NCBI GenBank assembly: GCA_963921195.1
Contig: OY992537.1
Span: 179,196,065-179,260,064 of the forward strand
From: Pegoplata infirma
Lineage: Eukaryota > Arthropoda > Insecta > Diptera > Anthomyiidae
Reading direction: 5' to 3'
DNA: 64,000 bases
The notes beneath the pieces were generated by a model. That model did no database searches, was not told where the DNA came from, and was given only the letters and a program-made list of their open reading frames with translations. The position numbers and the translations under genes are program-made. The stretch's first letter is position 1, and every line of letters begins with the position of its first letter. Below, piece after piece: positions 58,967 to 64,000 of the stretch.

Positions 58967-60301
58967 TTAATAAATAGGGAAATTCGGATCAATTGAGTAA
59001 TGCCAAGAGTGTAGGCCACCTTTAATATCAAATATAGAACGCTGGGGGTATTTTTGAATCAAATGTTGTGCAGCAATTTGAGAATCATTACCACGTCTAC
59101 ACAACAAAACAATAGGAGTTTCTTCATTCTTTAAATCTTCATCCAAACTCTTCTTGTATGAATCGTCTAAAATTGATTTCAGAGGAATATTCATTGACTT
59201 TGGCAATTGACAAATTTCAAATTCTGCCGGTGGTCTGACATCAATTAAGATATGTTGTTTCTTCTCTAAAGTCGCATGATATTCCTCAACGCTTAAACGT
59301 TGTTCAGGTGAAAGTAAATTTATTGATAAATCTCTATCGGAGGCCTGCATGCCACAAAATTGTTCGTAATCGACAAGATGAGTAATCATCGGTGATGAGG
59401 AACAAACATCGCAATCTGCACGTTTTGTTCGCAAGCGAATATTGCGAAAAGTGCAACGAGCACCATCAAAAATAAGTAAACGTCCGGATAAAACATCTCC
59501 CCCCAAACCGTCCAACGCCACCTTAATAGCTTCTAATGCCTGAAGTGAACCAATGGTTCCCGTTATTGCTCCCAAAACACCACCGTCACCGCAATTTGTT
59601 ACCGTTTCGGGTGGTGGTGGAACGGGGAAAAGGCACCTGTAGCAGGGTCCGGTTTCTCCATAATTGTATACAGTTAATTGACCATCCATTTGCAAGGCAC
59701 TTCCCGATATTAACGGCCGATTCAAAATGACACAGGCATCATTCAATAAATATCTTGTAGCAACATTATCGGTGCAATCCAAAATTATTTCGTACTGCCT
59801 CAAAATGTCCAATGCATTTTCGCTATTCAATAGCAAGCGGTGGCAATCGATTTGACAGTGGGGATTTATTTCCATCAAAGCCTGCTTGGCTGATTCAACT
59901 TTTGCCATACCAATTCTAATGCCAGTGTGTAAGGTTTGCCTATGGAAATTACTGCGTTCCACTTCATCGTAATCAACTAAGCCTAAATGGCCACAACCTG
60001 CTGCTACTAAATACTGGGATGCAGGACATCCCAAGCCTCCCATACCGACAACAAGGAATGACGACTGCTTTAATTTAATTTGTCCCTTTACACCAAAATT
60101 AGGCAATATCAATTGTCTACTATATCGTTCAATATCCTCATTGCTTAAACCACTTGAGTTTTGTACTGGGGTAGTTACATTTTGTTGTTTTTCTAATTCA
60201 ATTATTTTATTTTCCTTAATTTCACAAAGATTTCTAAGGTCTTGTATTTCGCGCCGAAGTTTTAGAATCTCCTCCTCTAAGGATGTGGGAATGCTAGACA
60301 T
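58967..60301 (-). CDS. Uba4: Uba4/MOCS3: E1-like adenylyltransferase and sulfurtransferase
   Basis: A 444-residue cytosolic protein that adenylates and thiocarboxylates the C-termini of Urm1 (for 2-thiolation of U34 in tRNA) and MOCS2A (for molybdopterin synthesis). Residues 7-40 look like a coiled coil. The E1-like ThiF domain spans about 53-305, with the ATP loop GMGGLG at 86-91, D180-type DCTDN, zinc ligands C220/C223 and C297/C300, and the conserved C237 in TNCGDGG. The C-terminal rhodanese domain (about 335-444) has the active-site C401 in CRRGNDSQ, the loop typical of MOCS3. All key residues are present and the length is normal for the family. Single open exon; the start is the first ATG, giving [11 protein letters not shown]. 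It lies antisense inside the intron of the TARBP1-like gene. Confidence 0.97.
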   Translation of the reverse strand: MSSIPTSLEEEILKLRREIQDLRNLCEIKENKIIELEKQQNVTTPVQNSSGLSNEDIERYSRQLILPNFGVKGQIKLKQSSFLVVGMGGLGCPASQYLVAAGCGHLGLVDYDEVERSNFHRQTLHTGIRIGMAKVESAKQALMEINPHCQIDCHRLLLNSENALDILRQYEIILDCTDNVATRYLLNDACVILNRPLISGSALQMDGQLTVYNYGETGPCYRCLFPVPPPPETVTNCGDGGVLGAITGTIGSLQALEAIKVALDGLGGDVLSGRLLIFDGARCTFRNIRLRTKRADCDVCSSSPMITHLVDYEQFCGMQASDRDLSINLLSPEQRLSVEEYHATLEKKQHILIDVRPPAEFEICQLPKSMNIPLKSILDDSYKKSLDEDLKNEETPIVLLCRRGNDSQIAAQHLIQKYPQRSIFDIKGGLHSWHYSIDPNFPIY

Positions 60302-60404
60302 ATTTGCGCACAGTATCGAAAATTAATTGGGAAACAATAAATACGGCAAATCGATGTTGCCAACTAATTAAATTAAAAAAACGTAATTTTGTCATTTTTT
60401 AAAT
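60302..60404 (-). promoter_or_regulatory. presumed Uba4 5' UTR/promoter
   Basis: Short non-repetitive stretch upstream of the Uba4 ATG, before repeats begin at about 60,405. No TATA box recognised; assignment is by position only. Confidence 0.35.
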
Positions 60405-61000
60405 TAGAGATGGGCACATGAGCAGATTAGTGCGTGATCACGAGTGAGTGTGACTAAAGCTAATTTTTTCAAAAGTTAGTGTGAGTGCATAAAAAATTGT
60501 ATGATTGAGTACAATTTCGGCATGAGTGAGTGTGCTTGAGTCGATTTTTTGTGAGTTTGAATTATTTATTTTTATTTAAAAAAAAAAAAAAAAATTGAAG
60601 AACTTTTTAGCTAAAGTTTTGTTAACTCGAATTAAGTATGTGCAGACCTTTAATGAATTAATTCAATTTGTGACTTAATTCGCATTATTTTTTATTAATT
60701 TTTCAATTAATTTATGCTTAAATTAATTCTTTGAATTAAATTTGAATTATTAAAAAAAGAATTAATTCATTTTGTGAATAATTCAATTTTAAATCAAAGA
60801 ATTAATTCAAGCATGAATTAATTGTTTTTGAATTAATTCATTTTGAGTAAATTCATTTTAAATTCATTTTTTTAATTAATTCATTTTTTGAATAACATTT
60901 TTTTTAATACATTTTTGACTTATTCTCACGCAATTCATTTTTAGTTTACTTACGCTCACTCACTCACTAACTAAATGTACTTAAACCCTATTTTATGAAG
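60405..61000. repeat. GAGTGAGTG / AATTAATTCA repeat-rich segment
   Basis: Begins AGAGATGGGCACATGAGCA, then TGAGTGAGTGTG-type simple sequence, a long stretch of alternating AATTAATTCA/TTTTGAATTA palindromic units (about 60,640-60,900), and ends with CACTCACTCACT, the inverse of the start. The opening motif also occurs inside the 733-bp element (AGAGATGGGCTCACGAC near 32,655), so it is probably part of a dispersed repeat. Confidence 0.6.
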
Positions 61001-61103
61001 CTAGTGTGACCATCGTTAAGCACCCGGACGACAAAGATATTTACATATATTTATTTTAATTGCTTAACATTTTGATTTATGATAGATTTTTTTTTTCTTT
61101 AAG

Positions 61104-64000
61104 GTGTTTCTTACGATTACAAAATTTTTGCCTGTTATTAAATGCCGAAAATTAGTTGCTAATACAATTGCATGTCTTCAACTATACATGCAGATCTATC
61201 CTGGAAAGCATCACGAAGTCATAAAAACTATTTGGTCTGATTTATACCAAAAACTACTAAAAACCCATAATCAAACTAATACCATATGCCTTAATACAGA
61301 AATTGATATTTTAACACAGTTATTTGATGATTTTTATGAAATAAATCCAATCATATACGATGATCCTGTTATCGCAGCCATAGTTAAATATCTTTTGAAA
61401 TCTGAACAAAAGGAAGAACGAAAATTTGGAAATTATCTATTACAAAAAATGATACACTATTTAGTGATAAATTCTCAAAATCTAGGTAAAATTTGGTTAA
61501 CAACGCATAATAGTCAAACTATTGAAAATTTATGGAAATTTTATATAAACATATTGAGAAATCTTGAAGAAGAACATTCGGATTTCGTAGTAGCAAGTTT
61601 AAGAAATTTTAAAGAATTAATAAAAAGTAAACAGCTGCAAGAAACATGGTTGGATATATTGTATATAAGGCTACTTAAGCATAAGAATTTAGAAATATTA
61701 TTTTTAAGCTTGAGCTGTATCTTGGAATCTTTAACAATATCAGATTTAAGCGCAAAAATATTAAAATTATTACTTGAATCCACAAACTCGATGTTACTAT
61801 ATAACAGTGAAGGTTATTTTCTAAGTACGGAACTGTTTATAAAATTTCTTAAAGGTGACTTAAAGCCACTTTATGTGTTGCTAGGAGAAATTGAATGGAA
61901 TTCAATACCATTATATATTTGGATTAATGCACTACAGGAAAATGAAAATGAATTATCTTTAGAAACAAGCATTGATTTTAAACAAGTTTTAAAATTATCT
62001 TCTAAAGTTCAAAATATAAAGAATAGAATTTTACGGAAAAAAACCTTAATAACTATCAATAAACTATTTAAGCAAATAGTTGATAAAATGTCTATGACAG
62101 AATATGTATTATATGTGGAGACATTGTATCAAACAACTGATACTTATGGAGATTTTGAAATATTCTATGAGAAAACAACTTCTTTAAATAACACAACTGC
62201 AAAGGATTTCTTTTTTAAAAAACATATTTATGAGTTGTTTCTGAAGAATATGATATATACGGAAACGGAAGTTAATAAGTTTATAAAATTCCTTCATGAA
62301 ATACCAGAAAAATACCATGGTTGGTTTAAGTTCATACCATATCATTTTTATAGAAAAATCAGTATCGAAAATGAAAAAGTATTAAATAATCTGTATAAAA
62401 TCGATTTAAAACATCCAGAGACACGCAAACTAACAGAGCTTATTTTTAAATTTGAAGAAATTTTAAAGCCAAAACTATTGGCCACTGATGATGATGGGAA
62501 GAAGGAATCATATCAACATTGTCGTGCTGCAGCCATAGCCATTTATATCCAACGATTCAGCTTAGGCAGTCTAGATGATGAAACTTTGAAAATATTATAC
62601 ACTCCAGTTTTAACTAAAGAAAAATGTTCCATTTTATGGACAGAGTTATGTGATTCTTTAAAATATACTGACAAGATTATAGATACTTGGATTATAGATG
62701 CAATATTAGAACGTATCCAAAGTAGAGATATTTACGATGTTGGTGATAAAATTTTAAAATATCTAAGTAAAACTTATGATGATGATACAAAAACTAAATA
62801 TTATGAAATAATTCTAGATAAATATCCTAATGTATTTTTTAAAACTTTAAGTTGCTACACAAATCCATTAAAATTGTCAAATCAAAAACGTTTCTTTAAT
62901 GGAGATTTACCTAAAGGTGATTCTAGAATTGAACAATTATTTATTAACAATACTAGTGTAAATGAGAATGCTATTGATTTAATGCACATTTGGGATGATA
63001 GCTTATCAAGATATGGCGATACAGATTACATATTATTTTTGTTAAATTGTCACAAGGAAATATCACTTAAAACACCCATATATGAGGAATACTCAATTGA
63101 ACATCGTGTTAAACTAAGAATTGCAGTGGGCGTTACTCAAATTAGTAAATATATCTTTGATAATAAGGTATTTAAAAGAATATGGGATTTATTACTCACT
63201 GAAAATAATCAACTAAATATATGTTTAATTTATGAACATATACTTGTCTCATATGGCTCATTTGATACTAGAAACGAAATGATTTTGGAAAAACTAAAAG
63301 AAGCTCATACTTTAGAAACCAGCAAACAACAAATTACTATTATTTCTGTGGCATATAATTTTTTTAGACGTAGCTATTTCAGGGAGGATGCAACCAAAGA
63401 GACATTTATATCGAACTTTCTAGCACTAACAATGTCTGCCAATACCGAAACTCGTGTATTTGCCCAAATGGTCATATATAAACTTTTAAATTGTAAAAGT
63501 AACGAACAAATATTACGTCGTGAACAGATTTTAGAAACAATTGAAATTGTTTTAAAACCAAATTTAAATGAATATATAGATGATTTACGACTTTACATGG
63601 AAGAAGATGAGTTTTCAGATAAAATTTTACGAATAATATTATTTGTAACTAAAGTGTCATATGATCCAAGTATCTGTTATTATTGTTTGTGGTCTCCATA
63701 TTGCGGTGATGAGTTTATTAGTTCTAGCATCAAACCTGAAACTAAAGAACAAATTATGAAATGTCGTAGTTTTTATTTGAAAACATATGCAAAAAAATCT
63801 TTAATTAAAGACCAAGATGATTATGTTATAAGTGATATAAATCTTTTTACATATGAGGATATTTTTGTGCCAAATGATTTAATTGTATATCATCCAAATA
63901 ATGCAGTTGACCAGAAATCAATAAATAATGATATAATTGTAGTTGCCAGTCTACTAAACAACTCAAAATATTTAGAAAGCATAATACATTCCTGTGAAAT
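61104..64000 (+). CDS. TARBP1/Trm3-like tRNA methyltransferase homolog, exon 2 (cut by window end)
   Basis: Open in phase 0 for 965 codons from the acceptor TTTAAG|GTG to the window end, continuing exon 1. Nearly all of it is helical, leucine/isoleucine/lysine-rich repeat protein, as in the long N-terminal part of TARBP1 (human) and Trm3 (yeast), which 2'-O-methylate G18 of tRNA. ETRVFAQMVIYKLL (about 63,450) matches the family's pre-catalytic region. From spliced residue 1063, DIIVVASLLNN...HSCEI aligns without gaps to the first strand and motif 1 of the SpoU domain. In that stretch the usual Asn, Gly-Gly and Arg of motif 1 are Tyr, Glu-Ser and His. The catalytic knot lies beyond the window. 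Family assignment is from remembered motifs, not a search. Confidence 0.75.
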   Translation, partial: MFLTITKFLPVIKCRKLVANTIACLQLYMQIYPGKHHEVIKTIWSDLYQKLLKTHNQTNTICLNTEIDILTQLFDDFYEINPIIYDDPVIAAIVKYLLKSEQKEERKFGNYLLQKMIHYLVINSQNLGKIWLTTHNSQTIENLWKFYINILRNLEEEHSDFVVASLRNFKELIKSKQLQETWLDILYIRLLKHKNLEILFLSLSCILESLTISDLSAKILKLLLESTNSMLLYNSEGYFLSTELFIKFLKGDLKPLYVLLGEIEWNSIPLYIWINALQENENELSLETSIDFKQVLKLSSKVQNIKNRILRKKTLITINKLFKQIVDKMSMTEYVLYVETLYQTTDTYGDFEIFYEKTTSLNNTTAKDFFFKKHIYELFLKNMIYTETEVNKFIKFLHEIPEKYHGWFKFIPYHFYRKISIENEKVLNNLYKIDLKHPETRKLTELIFKFEEILKPKLLATDDDGKKESYQHCRAAAIAIYIQRFSLGSLDDETLKILYTPVLTKEKCSILWTELCDSLKYTDKIIDTWIIDAILERIQSRDIYDVGDKILKYLSKTYDDDTKTKYYEIILDKYPNVFFKTLSCYTNPLKLSNQKRFFNGDLPKGDSRIEQLFINNTSVNENAIDLMHIWDDSLSRYGDTDYILFLLNCHKEISLKTPIYEEYSIEHRVKLRIAVGVTQISKYIFDNKVFKRIWDLLLTENNQLNICLIYEHILVSYGSFDTRNEMILEKLKEAHTLETSKQQITIISVAYNFFRRSYFREDATKETFISNFLALTMSANTETRVFAQMVIYKLLNCKSNEQILRREQILETIEIVLKPNLNEYIDDLRLYMEEDEFSDKILRIILFVTKVSYDPSICYYCLWSPYCGDEFISSSIKPETKEQIMKCRSFYLKTYAKKSLIKDQDDYVISDINLFTYEDIFVPNDLIVYHPNNAVDQKSINNDIIVVASLLNNSKYLESIIHSCE

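Larger units (their letters stand above)
54653..61103 (+). other. 6.45-kb intron of the TARBP1-like gene
   Basis: Starts GTAAGT and ends after a polypyrimidine tract (TTTTTTTTTTCTTTAAG). It contains a 185-bp hairpin MITE, a TAT-flanked element, dispersed repeats and the complete Uba4 gene on the opposite strand. Small extra exons cannot be excluded, but the direct 120-codon to exon 2 junction is in frame. Confidence 0.75.

Noticed and set aside
61541..61783. 80-codon minus-strand frame
   Set aside because: Antisense shadow of the long TARBP1-like exon.

Overview
The window is AT-rich animal DNA. A 5S rRNA sequence of insect type, a LOA-type retrotransposon, many TA-flanked short DNA transposons and two spliced-type nuclear genes point to a brachyceran fly, probably a calyptrate. 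The species cannot be named from the sequence alone.

About 1-49,850 is a tandem 5S rDNA array. Thirty 5S rRNA genes, all on the minus strand, sit in units of about 970-1000 bp, followed by one wrecked 5S copy at the right edge. Spacers fall into two types: type A left of about 24.6 kb and type B right of it. One sublineage of type B covers five consecutive spacers. Neighbouring units are nearly identical, as expected from concerted evolution.

The spacers carry many insertions. Neighbouring empty units give the pre-insertion sequence, so target-site duplications can be read directly. In order: a 1961-bp hAT-like element present twice (4181 and 8152) because the unit carrying it was duplicated; a foldback element next to a 200-N assembly gap (12.7-13.9 kb); a 577-bp pogo/Tigger-like element with a transposase remnant (15.2 kb); a 1241-bp element with 9-bp duplications, like the Mutator superfamily (23.2 kb); a 733-bp element ending CCCAGC (32.3 kb) plus a 40-bp relic of it at 26.4 kb; a 5139-bp TA-flanked element filled with a 29-bp minisatellite in inverted arms (36.3-41.5 kb); and an apparently intact 5.9-kb LOA-clade non-LTR retrotransposon with two ORFs (41.8-47.7 kb).

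From 49.9 to 53.9 kb lies a cluster of three related elements of about 1.28 kb (ends CACGCAAAA, TA duplications), one nested inside another in reverse orientation.

From 54.3 kb to the window end is one protein gene on the plus strand, a TARBP1/Trm3-like tRNA 2'-O-ribose methyltransferase homolog. It has a 120-codon first exon, a 6.45-kb intron and a long second exon that runs off the window just as its SpoU domain begins. The intron contains an intact, intronless Uba4/MOCS3 gene on the opposite strand (58,967-60,301). Both genes belong to families that modify tRNA, and they lie next to the 5S array. No bacterial-type system, CRISPR array or operon is present.
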